Positions 10,191 through 18,035 of a stretch of 40,269 bases of DNA are shown one piece after another; position 1 is the stretch's first letter; each line of letters starts with the position of its first letter. The notes under the pieces are model-generated. The model was not told where the DNA came from and did no database searches. It was given only the letters and a program-made list of their open reading frames with translations. This stretch comes from Desulfobacteraceae bacterium. Lineage in GTDB: Bacteria > Desulfobacterota > Desulfobacteria > Desulfobacterales > Desulfosalsimonadaceae. The stretch spans positions 1-40,269 of the forward strand of contig JAABUA010000026.1 of the NCBI GenBank assembly GCA_011389515.1. The letters run 5' to 3'. Position numbers and translations under genes: made by a program.

Positions 10191-11070
10191 CCTCAGACGG
10201 GGCTCCCATCAGCTGGAATTGGGGCGAAGAACATGCATCATGGGGATTCTTAACGTTACGCCGGATTCATTTTCCGACGGCGGGCGGTTTTTCTCTCTTG
10301 ACAGCGCCCTTCGGCAGGCCGAAAAAATGGTGAATGACGGTGCGGATATTTTAGATATCGGCGGGGAATCGAGCCGGCCGTTTTCCGAACCCGTCAGCGT
10401 CGAGGAAGAAACAGAGCGGGTTTTGCCGGTCATCGAGCACCTGGCGAAACATATCGATGTGCCGATTTCCATAGACACCACCAAGGCCGTTGTGGCACGG
10501 CGCGCCATGGATGCCGGTGCTGCGATCATAAACGATATAAGTGCATTACGGCTTGATCCCCAAATGGGAGCCGTCGCGGCGGAAACAGGCGCATGGGTCA
10601 TTCTGATGCACATGCTGGGCACCCCGAAAACCATGCAGGTCGATCCCTGCTATGACGACCTGATCGGAGAGATCTGCTCTTTTCTCGAAAATGCCGTTTC
10701 AACAGCTATAGCCGCGGGTATTTCCGCTTCAAACATTGTTGTCGACCCGGGTATCGGGTTCGGAAAAACGGTTTTGCATAATTTGGAACTGGTAAGAAAC
10801 ATCCATCGGTTTTTGTCGCTTGGCGTGCCCGTATTGATCGGACCGTCGAGGAAGGCGTTTATTCGCAAAATCCTGGCCCGGGAAAACCGCCTGGAAAATG
10901 AAAACGATGCTGCCAGTGAATTGGTTGAACTGGGAACCCAGGCCATTGTTTCCGCGGCAATTTTAAACGGCGCCCATATCATGAGGGTCCATGATGTGGC
11001 CCGTGCCCGCGCGACGGCAACCATCATCGACGCTGTAAAAAATGGAGAGTTCCATGCTGCTGGTTCTTGA
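10177..11070 (+). CDS. folP: Dihydropteroate synthase
   Basis: A 297-residue TIM-barrel enzyme that condenses 4-aminobenzoate with dihydropterin pyrophosphate, the step that uses the product of pabA/pabBC in this window. The first signature is IMGILNVTPDSFSDGGRF near residues 21-38. DILDIGGESSRP and SIDTTKAVVARRA follow, and GPSRKAFI marks the substrate loop near the C-terminus. ATG 10177 is preferred over an in-frame TTG at 10147 because it gives the usual short leader. It overlaps ftsH by 14 bases and coaX by 17. The ftsH-folP linkage is common in bacteria. Confidence 0.95.
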
Positions 11071-11830
11071 TGTGGGCAACACCCACACCGTGATCGGGCT
11101 GTATGACAATGACCGGCTGGTCCATGACTGGCGCATTCATACGGAAATCCGGCTGACGGACGACGAACTGAATATAATTATTTCACGGTTTTTCAGACAG
11201 ACTGGCATCGAATCTTCCGCGATAGAGCAGACAGTGGTATCCTGTGTGGTTCCGCCGCTTTCGGGCGCCATCGAATCGTTTTGCAATAAATATCTCGGAC
11301 ATGAACCGGACTGGGTCAACCATAAAACCGTGGATATGCCGGTTCTTTTGAAGAATCCCGCGGAAGTGGGCGCAGACAGGCTGGTCAACGCCATTGCCGC
11401 CTACGAAAAGTACAGATGCGCCCTGGTCATCATCGATTTTGGAACCGCAACGACGTTTGACTGCATCTCGGAAAAAGGGGAATATCTGGGGGGAGCCATT
11501 GCCCCGGGAATCGGCATTTCTGCGGAAGCCCTGTTCACAAAAGCGTCAAAACTGCCCCGGGTGGAACTCATTGATGTTCCGGAGTGCGCCATTGGCAAGG
11601 AAACGGTTGCAAGCATGAAGTCGGGTCTGCTTTACGGTTATGCCGACCTTGTGGATGGGATGGTTCGTCGCATCCGCCGGGAAATGGAAACGTCCCCGAA
11701 AGTGATCGCCACCGGCGGCCTGGGCGTCATTTTGAATCGTCTTTCCGAAACCATCGAATCGGTCGAACCCGGCCTGACCCTTGAAGGCCTTCAGATTCTG
11801 GCGAAAAAAATCGCAGCCAATCGAGTGTAA
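11054..11830 (+). CDS. coaX: Type III pantothenate kinase
   Basis: A 258-residue ASKHA-fold kinase that phosphorylates pantothenate in the first step of CoA synthesis. The phosphate-binding motif DVGNTHTVIG (6-15) opens the protein. The pantothenate-site segment NPAEVGADRLVNAIAAY and IIDFGTATTFD, then GGAIAPGIGIS, complete the type III signature. ATG 11054 has GGAG at 11044-11047 at good spacing; an in-frame ATG at 11042 would add four residues before the conserved MLLVLDVGNT. It is the last gene of the tilS-ftsH-folP-coaX run, and a weak terminator follows. Confidence 0.94.
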   Translation: MLLVLDVGNTHTVIGLYDNDRLVHDWRIHTEIRLTDDELNIIISRFFRQTGIESSAIEQTVVSCVVPPLSGAIESFCNKYLGHEPDWVNHKTVDMPVLLKNPAEVGADRLVNAIAAYEKYRCALVIIDFGTATTFDCISEKGEYLGGAIAPGIGISAEALFTKASKLPRVELIDVPECAIGKETVASMKSGLLYGYADLVDGMVRRIRREMETSPKVIATGGLGVILNRLSETIESVEPGLTLEGLQILAKKIAANRV

Positions 11831-11843
11831 ATCGGAATTACAG

Positions 11844-11863
11844 AAACAACGGTGGTTGTTTTT
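11844..11863 (+). terminator. Probable intrinsic terminator after coaX
   Basis: AAACAAC (11844-11850), loop GGTG, then GTTGTTT (11855-11861) and further T residues to 11863, just after the coaX stop. The stem is A/T-rich and only 7 bp long, so termination may be modest. It separates coaX from the convergent minus-strand genes. Confidence 0.5.
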
Positions 11864-11915
11864 CAATTTGCATTTGCATACAGCAAGTCCATCATGTCCA
11901 CAAAATCTACCAGAC

Positions 11916-12083
11916 TTACTCCATACCCATCTGTGCCCTGACCTTTTTTATCTCGGCTTCAAGCGCCCGTTTTTCCTCTTCTTCCAGGCCCGGCTTGTGA
12001 AGCCGTTTTTCAAGGGAAAGCAGGATCATTTCGGCGCGGTAATCATTGCAGGTGTATGGTGAACGGCTTGCCGGTTTTGTCAT
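11916..12083 (-). CDS. Small 55-residue protein overlapping the zinc-ribbon protein gene
   Basis: A 55-residue frame starting MTKPASRSPYTCNDYRAEMI and ending VRAQMGME. Its ATG overlaps the stop of the upstream gene as ATGA (12080-12083), the classic arrangement for coupled translation. After a short polar start with one cysteine, residues about 16-52 are a continuous charged, leucine-spaced helix (SLEKRLHKPGLEEEEKRALE and onward), likely a coiled coil or amphipathic hairpin broken at Pro-Gly. No family is recognised. The coding evidence is the overlap, the amphipathic pattern and the lack of any competing gene. It is the last gene of the yggT-PilT-type group. Confidence 0.6.
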   Translation of the reverse strand: MTKPASRSPYTCNDYRAEMILLSLEKRLHKPGLEEEEKRALEAEIKKVRAQMGME

Positions 12084-12742
12084 ATCTTTCCAACTTTTCT
12101 CATGCTTTCTTTGAAAATCGTAAAAAACAACTCGTTGTCATTGATGGCGTTTTTCAGGAGCTTGTCTAGATGGGGCACGTCTCTTTCGTTAATGGTCAGG
12201 TTCACGCTTTTGAGAAATGCCGCCATGTTGTCACGGGTGGCGTACTGCTTTGAAATCAGGCCAACAAATATATTTCTGCGGATGGACATGTTCAGGCGTT
12301 CCAGATAAATAAGAATACCGTTGGCGCTCGGACTGCTGCCGTCAAAGGACTCGTTGACGAGAATCAGGTCATACACATGGTACTTCATCTTTCTGAGCGC
12401 ATCCCGAACCGAATCGGGGACGGTCACACTGTATTCCATGATATCAAGGACTTCCCTGATTTTTTTTATCGAACCGGGGTCGTTTTCACACACCATGGCG
12501 GTAAGCCCTTCCTCTTCGAGAAAATCAAAGGGCTTTTCACTTGCATCATATTCCGCGTCCGGTTCATCCGGCCCCTGCTGCCAGCCGGCGGCCTCCAGAT
12601 CGCCGCCATTTTCTTTTGGAGTCAAGTCAACGGAGACTTTTCCCTTACAGGCCGGACACCGGAGCGTAAACGACTTCCCGGCAGGTATTTTGTCTTCGGG
12701 AATGTTTATTTTTTTTTCACAACTGCTGCAAATGATTTCCAT
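12080..12742 (-). CDS. Zinc-ribbon protein with degenerate response-regulator receiver domain
   Basis: A 220-residue protein of unknown function. Residues 1-40 form an MJ0042-type zinc ribbon with Cys5/Cys8 and Cys29/Cys32. An acidic linker follows (about 41-78). Residues 80-200 resemble a CheY-like receiver: LTAMVCENDPGSIKKIREVL gives strand 1 and acidic residues, and YDLILVNESFDG (124-135) sits where receivers have the phosphorylated aspartate. Here that position is Asn130, so phosphotransfer looks impossible and the domain is probably a protein-interaction module. It follows a PilT/PilU-type ATPase gene by 30 bases and overlaps a micro-gene by 4. A role in type IV pilus retraction or its control is inferred from position only. 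Confidence 0.65.
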   Translation of the reverse strand: MEIICSSCEKKINIPEDKIPAGKSFTLRCPACKGKVSVDLTPKENGGDLEAAGWQQGPDEPDAEYDASEKPFDFLEEEGLTAMVCENDPGSIKKIREVLDIMEYSVTVPDSVRDALRKMKYHVYDLILVNESFDGSSPSANGILIYLERLNMSIRRNIFVGLISKQYATRDNMAAFLKSVNLTINERDVPHLDKLLKNAINDNELFFTIFKESMRKVGKI

Positions 12743-12772
12743 ATCAAGATCCTTGCACGCTGACCGTAACGG

Positions 12773-13936
12773 TTATTTTTTGTTGTAGTGCATATCGATT
12801 TCAAGCTCGTCGATATCGGAGGTGGCCTCCCCCCGCTCGCTTTTGATTGAATCGATGCCTCGGCCCACGATGGATTTTCTGGAAGCATATCCCATGGCGG
12901 TTTCTTCGGTTATCAAGCCCTTTGAGAACAACTGGGTGATAAAGTTGTCAAAAGTGGTCATGCCCAAAGCCGTACCGGCTTCCATAATGTCATAAAAGGT
13001 CTTACCGTCAGCTTCTCCGTGGAGAATCGAATCCTTGACGCGCAGGCTCGTGCGAAGGATTTCAAAGGCCGCCTCTCTGCCGCCCCCTGCCTTTGGCAGA
13101 AGCCGTTGACAGACGACCCATCGCAGCGTGTCCGCAAGCCGGGTCCGGATCTGGTTTTCGTCTTCGATATTGAACATGCCTAAAATCCGGTTGATGGTTT
13201 GCCCGGCATCCACCGTATGCAGGGTGGTAAGAACGAGATGGCCGGTTTCCGCCGCTGTAAGCCCTATTTCAACCGTTTCCCGGTCCCTCATTTCCCCGAC
13301 CAGGATGACCTTCGGCGCCTGCCTTAGCGCCGCGCGCAGGCCATGGGCAAACGTGTCATAATCCTTTCCCAGTTCCCGCTGGTTGAACGTCGACTTCTTG
13401 TGGGAGTGGACAAATTCGATGGGGTCTTCCAGGGTAATGATGTGCACGGACTTTTCTTTGTTGATCTCTTCCAGAAGGGCGGCAAGGGAGGTGGTTTTAC
13501 CCGTGCCGGTGGCGCCCGTGACAAATACGATGCCGTTTCTTTCCTTGGCGATTTCATTGAACGCTTTTGGCAGCCGGAGCTCTTTTATGGTTGGCACCCG
13601 GGTTTCAAGCTGGCGCAGAACAACCGACAGGTGTCCCGACTGGGAGAACACGTTGACGCGGAACCTTGCTTTTCCGGGAAGCGTGTAGGACAGGTCGCAG
13701 GAGCCTTCTTTCAGCAGTATTTCCGTCAGCCTCCGATCGTTTGCGATGAGGTTGAGGGCAAACACCTCTGTCTGGAACGGCGTCAGTGTTTTGAGCTTCG
13801 GTTTCATGTCCACGGAAACGAGTTCGCCGAAGGATTCCACCTGCAGCGGTTTTCCCACCGTGATGTTGAGGTCTGAGACGCTCTGGTGGGAATCGAGCAT
13901 CGTTGTCATGATGTGTTCGATTTCCGGTTTACGCAT
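12773..13936 (-). CDS. PilT/PilU-type twitching motility ATPase
   Basis: A 387-residue secretion-type hexameric ATPase that would power pilus retraction at the inner membrane. Walker A is GATGTGKTT (141-149), with the Asp box IITLEDPIEFVHSH, Walker B VILVGEMRDRE and the His box TGHLVLTTLHT. These mark the PilT/PilU branch rather than PilB. Compared with its neighbour it has a longer N-terminus and an acidic C-terminal tail (about 365-387). Together with the second-place position this suggests a PilU-like accessory motor, but that assignment is inference. The ATG at 13936 is preceded by AAAGGA. It lies 33 bases after pilT and 30 before the zinc-ribbon gene. Confidence 0.88.
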   Translation of the reverse strand: MRKPEIEHIMTTMLDSHQSVSDLNITVGKPLQVESFGELVSVDMKPKLKTLTPFQTEVFALNLIANDRRLTEILLKEGSCDLSYTLPGKARFRVNVFSQSGHLSVVLRQLETRVPTIKELRLPKAFNEIAKERNGIVFVTGATGTGKTTSLAALLEEINKEKSVHIITLEDPIEFVHSHKKSTFNQRELGKDYDTFAHGLRAALRQAPKVILVGEMRDRETVEIGLTAAETGHLVLTTLHTVDAGQTINRILGMFNIEDENQIRTRLADTLRWVVCQRLLPKAGGGREAAFEILRTSLRVKDSILHGEADGKTFYDIMEAGTALGMTTFDNFITQLFSKGLITEETAMGYASRKSIVGRGIDSIKSERGEATSDIDELEIDMHYNKK

Positions 13937-13969
13937 GATCGTGATCCTTTTCAGATATTTCCTGCTTGT

Positions 13970-15052
13970 TTATGCTTCCGTGAAGTCATCCGGCTGGCTC
14001 TTCAGAAGGGGTTTGAACCTGGACTTTTCATTTGACTTGGCATAGGCGTCGTCCGGGCTTATCTGCCCCTTGTTATACAGGTCCATTATGGCGTCATCCA
14101 GGACCTGCATGCCGTATTTTTTTCCAGTCTGCATGGAGGATGTAAGCTGGTGGGTTTTCCCTTCACGGACCAGGTTCCGTACAGCGGGGGTGGCGATAAG
14201 AACTTCAACAGCCGGGCATCTTCCTTTCCGGTCAACCCTTTTAAAAAGGACCTGGGCCAGGATGGCCCGGATGCCGTCTGACAATGTCGATCGGATCTGG
14301 GGCTGCTGGTTGGCCGGAAAAACTTCGATAATGCGGTCCACGGTTTTCATGGCGCTGGAGGTATGAAGGGTGGCAAATACCAGGTGACCGGTGGACGCCG
14401 CTTCAATTGCAAGGGAGATGGTTTCCAAATCCCGCATTTCTCCCACCAGAATGACATCCGGGTCTTCACGCAGCGCCCCCCGAAGGGAAGCCGAAAAAGA
14501 TTTCGTGTGGGCCCCTACTTCCCGCTGATTGACAATACATCCCTTGCTTTCATGAACAAATTCGATGGGATCTTCGATGGTGATAATGTGGTCCTTGCGA
14601 ACACGGTTGGCCTCATCGATTATTGCGGCCAGGGTCGTTGATTTGCCGCTGCCGGTAGGGCCTGTAACGATAACGAGCCCTCTCGGGAGGCCTGCCAGTC
14701 GTGACACAACCGGCGGAAGGCCAAGCTGATCTGCGGTCATAATGTTGCTGGGAATCTGTCTGAAAACGGCCGCCACGCCATTTCTCTGCATGAACAGGTT
14801 GGCGCGGTACCGTGCAAGACCCGGTATTTCATAACCGAAATCCACATCCCCGGTTTCCTCGAAGACCTTGATCTTTTCTTCGGGCGTAATTTCATATATC
14901 ATGCCCCGAAGATCGTCGTTGCTGAGCGCCTTGTACTTTACCCTTTCGATTTCCCCCCGTATTCGAAGCGCCGGCTGCTGGCCGGCAGCCAGGTGGAGGT
15001 CCGAGGCGCCCTGGTCGTTCATCAGTTTGAAAAACGCGTCGATTTTTGCCAT
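13970..15052 (-). CDS. pilT: Type IV pilus retraction ATPase PilT
   Basis: A 360-residue ATPase that depolymerises type IV pili for twitching, adhesion and DNA uptake. The N-terminal PAS-like domain opens with MAKIDAFFKLMNDQGASDLH. Walker A is GPTGSGKST (131-139), Asp box ITIEDPIEFVHESKG, Walker B ILVGEMRDLE (201-210) and His box TGHLVFATLHT (221-231). Length and motifs match PilT closely. The tail after about 335 is charged. yggT lies 62 bases upstream and a second PilT-type gene 33 bases downstream on the same strand. No pilus structural genes are in the window. Confidence 0.93.
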   Translation of the reverse strand: MAKIDAFFKLMNDQGASDLHLAAGQQPALRIRGEIERVKYKALSNDDLRGMIYEITPEEKIKVFEETGDVDFGYEIPGLARYRANLFMQRNGVAAVFRQIPSNIMTADQLGLPPVVSRLAGLPRGLVIVTGPTGSGKSTTLAAIIDEANRVRKDHIITIEDPIEFVHESKGCIVNQREVGAHTKSFSASLRGALREDPDVILVGEMRDLETISLAIEAASTGHLVFATLHTSSAMKTVDRIIEVFPANQQPQIRSTLSDGIRAILAQVLFKRVDRKGRCPAVEVLIATPAVRNLVREGKTHQLTSSMQTGKKYGMQVLDDAIMDLYNKGQISPDDAYAKSNEKSRFKPLLKSQPDDFTEA

Positions 15053-15114
15053 GAGCTTCTCCGAAAACGATGATAAGAATGGTTAAAAGCATGGTCGCAT
15101 GCGCTGCTGCGCAG

Positions 15115-15414
15115 TCATATTTGTCTGGCAAGCTGAAACAGGGTTTGTACGACAAAGATCTGAAGAAAGTAGATTGCCAAAATGACGATCATCGGCGCGA
15201 AATCGATGCCACCGAAATTTGTCGGAATATGCCGCCGAACGCGGTGCATCACCGGTTCGGTGACCTGTCTTATGAGGCTGACGATCGGGTTGTAAGGATC
15301 CGGATTCACCCATGAAAGGATTGCATAGGCGATAATGATAAACATGTAGAGATTCAGGCCGATTTCCAATACCCGTGCAATCCCTAAAATAAAATTTGCA
15401 AGCAGGATGCTCAA
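15115..15414 (-). CDS. YggT family integral membrane protein
   Basis: A roughly 99-residue inner-membrane protein with two hydrophobic spans (about 10-32 and 75-96). The family signature AYAILSWVNPDPYNPIVSLI lies between them, followed by RQVTEPVMHRVRRHIP. YggT proteins are linked to membrane-protein or division-site functions, but no reaction is known; they often sit near proC or pilT. No ATG suits the start. TTG 15414 has AAGGA six bases upstream; an alternative TTG at 15432 would add six residues. It is probably the first gene of the yggT-pilT group, divergent from proC. Confidence 0.88.
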   Translation of the reverse strand: MSILLANFILGIARVLEIGLNLYMFIIIAYAILSWVNPDPYNPIVSLIRQVTEPVMHRVRRHIPTNFGGIDFAPMIVILAIYFLQIFVVQTLFQLARQI

Positions 15415-15548
15415 CAGTAATCCTTGTTTCAAATAGTAATTAAAAAGGCCGGGCTGTTACAACTTGTGCCGGAGAACACCAATTACGTAATAAAATAAAT
15501 AAAAATAAACCGTTTAGTCAAGAAGTTTCCGTTTTAATCGCCAAATCA

Positions 15549-15578
15549 TTGACATTGCGCGCTTGCCTCAATTATAGT
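15549..15578 (+). promoter_or_regulatory. Sigma70-type promoter for proC
   Basis: A perfect TTGACA (15549-15554), an 18-base spacer and TATAGT (15573-15578), about 85 bases before the proC ATG. The rest of the 15433-15663 gap is A/T-rich and holds no gene that I can see. Confidence 0.6.
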
Positions 15579-15663
15579 CCGCAAGGGCGGTTTTTGCAAT
15601 CACCCTGCTGTGTTCATAAACGGCCATGGGTGCTGCTGCGAAGAAAAACAGAAGGGATAGGAT

Positions 15664-16533
15664 ATGAATACCCAAAACGGCAAAAGCGATCGTACCATAG
15701 GGTTTGTCGGCGCCGGAAACATGGCCGAAGCCATGATATCCGCATTGATCCGAACAGGCACCTTCTCTCCGGACAATATACTGGCCGGTGATATACAGCC
15801 GGAGCGGGCGGCATATATCGAGAAAAAATACAATATCCGGCGTATTTCAGACAACCGTCACATCATGGATGCCTGCGATATTGCGGTATTGGCCGTAAAG
15901 CCCCAGCAGATGGCCGGTGTGCTGGAAGACCTTGCCGCGCGCAATGCTTTCGACGCTGTCAGGGATCGGTTGCTGATCATCTCCATTGCTGCGGGAATAA
16001 AAATTGACACATTTGAAAAAGCTGTATACGCGGGAAAAAGCGAAAAAGAAAAACAGCGCATACCGATTATCCGAGTAATGCCCAATACGCCGGCCCTCGT
16101 CGGAGCAGGGATGTGCGCATTTTCAGTCAATTGTCATGCAACCGGCGGCGATATCGATGTGACCCGCAGGATTCTTGGCGCCATGGGGGAGACGATACAG
16201 TGTGCAGAGGAAAAAATGGATGCGGTTACGGCAATATCCGGCTCAGGCCCCGCCTATTGTTTTTATTTCCTCGAATCGATGCTTGCGGCCGGCGAAACGC
16301 TCGGTCTTACTGCGGAAGAAGCGTTTCAACTGACATTTTCTACGCTCAAGGGAGCCCTGCGCCTTATTGACGTGCAGCAAGCGTCCCCGGAGGATCTGCG
16401 TCGCAAAGTGACATCGCCGGGAGGCACCACCGAGGCCGCTATACGTGTTTTTGAAGAAAACCATCTGAAAGAAACGCTGATTTCAGCCATTATGGCAGCA
16501 GCCCGCCGTTCCAGAGAGCTTGGCCTTTCATAA
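15664..16533 (+). CDS. proC: Pyrroline-5-carboxylate reductase
   Basis: A 289-residue NAD(P)H-dependent reductase for the last step of proline synthesis. The Rossmann motif GFVGAGNMAEAMISALI (13-29) opens the protein. AVLAVKPQQM, RVMPNTPALVGAGM and the C-terminal signature AISGSGPAYCFYFLESM followed by KVTSPGGTTEAAI are all present. Length is slightly above the usual 265-275 because of a short N-terminal extension (about 12 residues) and a lysine-rich insertion near residue 120 (AGKSEKEKQRIPIIR). The ribosome site is GAAGGGATAGG before the ATG. ccdA follows after 88 bases on the same strand. Confidence 0.94.
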   Translation: MNTQNGKSDRTIGFVGAGNMAEAMISALIRTGTFSPDNILAGDIQPERAAYIEKKYNIRRISDNRHIMDACDIAVLAVKPQQMAGVLEDLAARNAFDAVRDRLLIISIAAGIKIDTFEKAVYAGKSEKEKQRIPIIRVMPNTPALVGAGMCAFSVNCHATGGDIDVTRRILGAMGETIQCAEEKMDAVTAISGSGPAYCFYFLESMLAAGETLGLTAEEAFQLTFSTLKGALRLIDVQQASPEDLRRKVTSPGGTTEAAIRVFEENHLKETLISAIMAAARRSRELGLS

Positions 16534-16621
16534 ATCCGCTTTTTTCATAAAAAACATGACTGATTCCGTCGGAGTGATTATATTACCCGGATAACCTAAA
16601 ACTTGTAAACGATAGCGTAAA

Positions 16622-17326
16622 ATGATTTTAACCCAAACCGTTTCATATTCAGCGGCCTTTCTGGCGGGGCTCCTCTCCTTTATTTCCCCCTGCCTTCTGC
16701 CGCTTATTCCGGCTTATTTTGCCTTTATCAGCGGATATTCCATAGAAGAGCTCACCGAAAATCCGGAGGCGGCCGTAAGGGGCCGGATTCTTGCTGCAAC
16801 CATAAGTTTCGTGATGGGTTTTTCGGTCGTGTTTATCCTCATGGGGGCTTCTGCTTCGTATATCGGAAGCATGGTTGCCCAATACAAGGACATCATTCGG
16901 ATCATAGGCGGTTTGCTGATTATCGGTCTGGGGATTCACATGACAGGGATCATTCGTATCCGTGCACTTGAAAAAGACAACCGGATTGCGCCAAGCAGAA
17001 AACCCCTGCACCTTGCAGGCATTTTCATTGTTGGAATGGCCTTTGCCGCAGGATGGAGCCCTTGTATCGGCCCTCTTTTAGGGTCAATTCTCATGATTGC
17101 GGGCACCAGTGAGACCGTCAGCCAGGGCGTATGGCTTCTGGCCGTTTATTCGGCCGGACTTGCGGTGCCCTTTATTCTCATTTCCGTTTTTGTTCCGGCC
17201 ATGCTAAAAATAGTCAGAGGCGCTTCAAAAGCGCTTCGTTACGCCGGCCCCGTTGCCGGAGTGCTGCTGATCCTGGTCGGGCTGCTTCTGCTGACCGACA
17301 GTTTCGGCCTTTTTAATTTTACATAA
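16622..17326 (+). CDS. ccdA: Cytochrome c biogenesis protein CcdA
   Basis: A 234-residue inner-membrane thiol transporter of the DsbD/CcdA family, with about six membrane spans. The redox cysteines are Cys24 in FISPCLLPLIPAYFAFISG and Cys148 in GWSPCIGPLLGS, each in the characteristic proline-flanked setting. CcdA passes electrons from cytoplasmic thioredoxin to periplasmic thiol proteins used in cytochrome c maturation. A likely partner, a secreted thioredoxin-like protein, is encoded at 17539-18009. The two are separated by a palindromic repeat element. The ATG lacks a clear ribosome site. Confidence 0.92.
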   Translation: MILTQTVSYSAAFLAGLLSFISPCLLPLIPAYFAFISGYSIEELTENPEAAVRGRILAATISFVMGFSVVFILMGASASYIGSMVAQYKDIIRIIGGLLIIGLGIHMTGIIRIRALEKDNRIAPSRKPLHLAGIFIVGMAFAAGWSPCIGPLLGSILMIAGTSETVSQGVWLLAVYSAGLAVPFILISVFVPAMLKIVRGASKALRYAGPVAGVLLILVGLLLLTDSFGLFNFT

Positions 17327-17329
17327 GTT

Positions 17330-17495
17330 TTGACGGACTCGTAAAAAGTTGCGATCAGACGGCTTTGAATCACGCCATGGCGTGACAAGATCAAGGCGCA
17401 AGCAATTTTTGAAGAATTGAGAGTACTTAGCCGTACGTGAGATTCTGTAAAAATTGTTCGCAACGCAGATATTGGACTTTTTGCGAAGTCGTCAA
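17330..17495. repeat. MITE-like palindromic element between ccdA and the thioredoxin gene
   Basis: A 166-bp element with imperfect inverted ends: TTGACGGACTCGTAAAAAGT from 17330 against GACTTTTTGCGAAGTCGTCAA ending 17495. Further inside, GCAATTTTT pairs with AAAAATTG, and the core contains the 14-bp palindrome CACGCCATGGCGTG. The whole could fold as one long hairpin. It begins four bases after the ccdA stop and carries no gene. Short elements of this style, with GTAAAAAGTC-like ends, are familiar from Desulfobacterota genomes (recalled, not searched). Confidence 0.75.
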
Positions 17496-17538
17496 GAATT
17501 GTATGTCTTTATATTCATTATTCGGAGGGACACCTCAT

Positions 17539-18009
17539 ATGAAACACTCAGCGCGAAGAATCGTCATATTCGCTTTACCGATACTGATTATCAGTCTTTT
17601 TTCATGTACCGGCCTTGCCGACGAGAAGGGGGATATCCGCTGGTATTCCTACAAGGACGGCGTGGAGAAAATGAAATCCGGGGGAAAAATCGGTTTTCTG
17701 TATTTTTACACGGACTGGTGCGGATTTTGTAAAAAAATGGACGAAGAGACGTTTTCCATGAAGCAAATAAGCGACTATCTCAATGAAAATTTCGTTCCCA
17801 TGAAAGTCGACGCGGAAGATGAGCGGGAACTGGCCCGTGAGTACGGCGCTAATCAGTATCCTTCCAACCTTTTTCTTTCAACCGATGACGGGGTGATTGC
17901 CGGCCGGCCGGGTTTTATCCCCGAAGATCAGATGATCGGCATTCTGAAATATATCCACACGGAAAGTTACGAAACCATGAGCTTTACGGATTTTCTTGAA
18001 AAAGAGTAG
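17539..18009 (+). CDS. Exported thioredoxin-like protein (CGFC active site)
   Basis: A 156-residue protein with an N-terminal hydrophobic segment (8-22) ending LFSC at Cys23, which could be a lipobox or a plain signal peptide. The mature part is a thioredoxin fold: FLYFYTDWCGFCKKMDEETF holds the CGFC site (61-64), and NQYPSNLFL (105-113) supplies the cis-proline (Pro108). This resembles DUF255/thioredoxin_7-like periplasmic proteins that reduce disulfides. It probably receives electrons from CcdA encoded upstream. ATG 17539 has an excellent CGGAGGG site 9 bases upstream; the frame is open further upstream only through the repeat element. Confidence 0.85.
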   Translation: MKHSARRIVIFALPILIISLFSCTGLADEKGDIRWYSYKDGVEKMKSGGKIGFLYFYTDWCGFCKKMDEETFSMKQISDYLNENFVPMKVDAEDERELAREYGANQYPSNLFLSTDDGVIAGRPGFIPEDQMIGILKYIHTESYETMSFTDFLEKE

Positions 18010-18035
18010 GATTTGACAGGTATTAGGCAGTGCTC

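Noticed and set aside
15579-15594. CCGC-AAGG-GCGG followed by T residues, just after the proC promoter
   Set aside because: The stem is only 4 bp; too weak to call a terminator or attenuator without conservation data.
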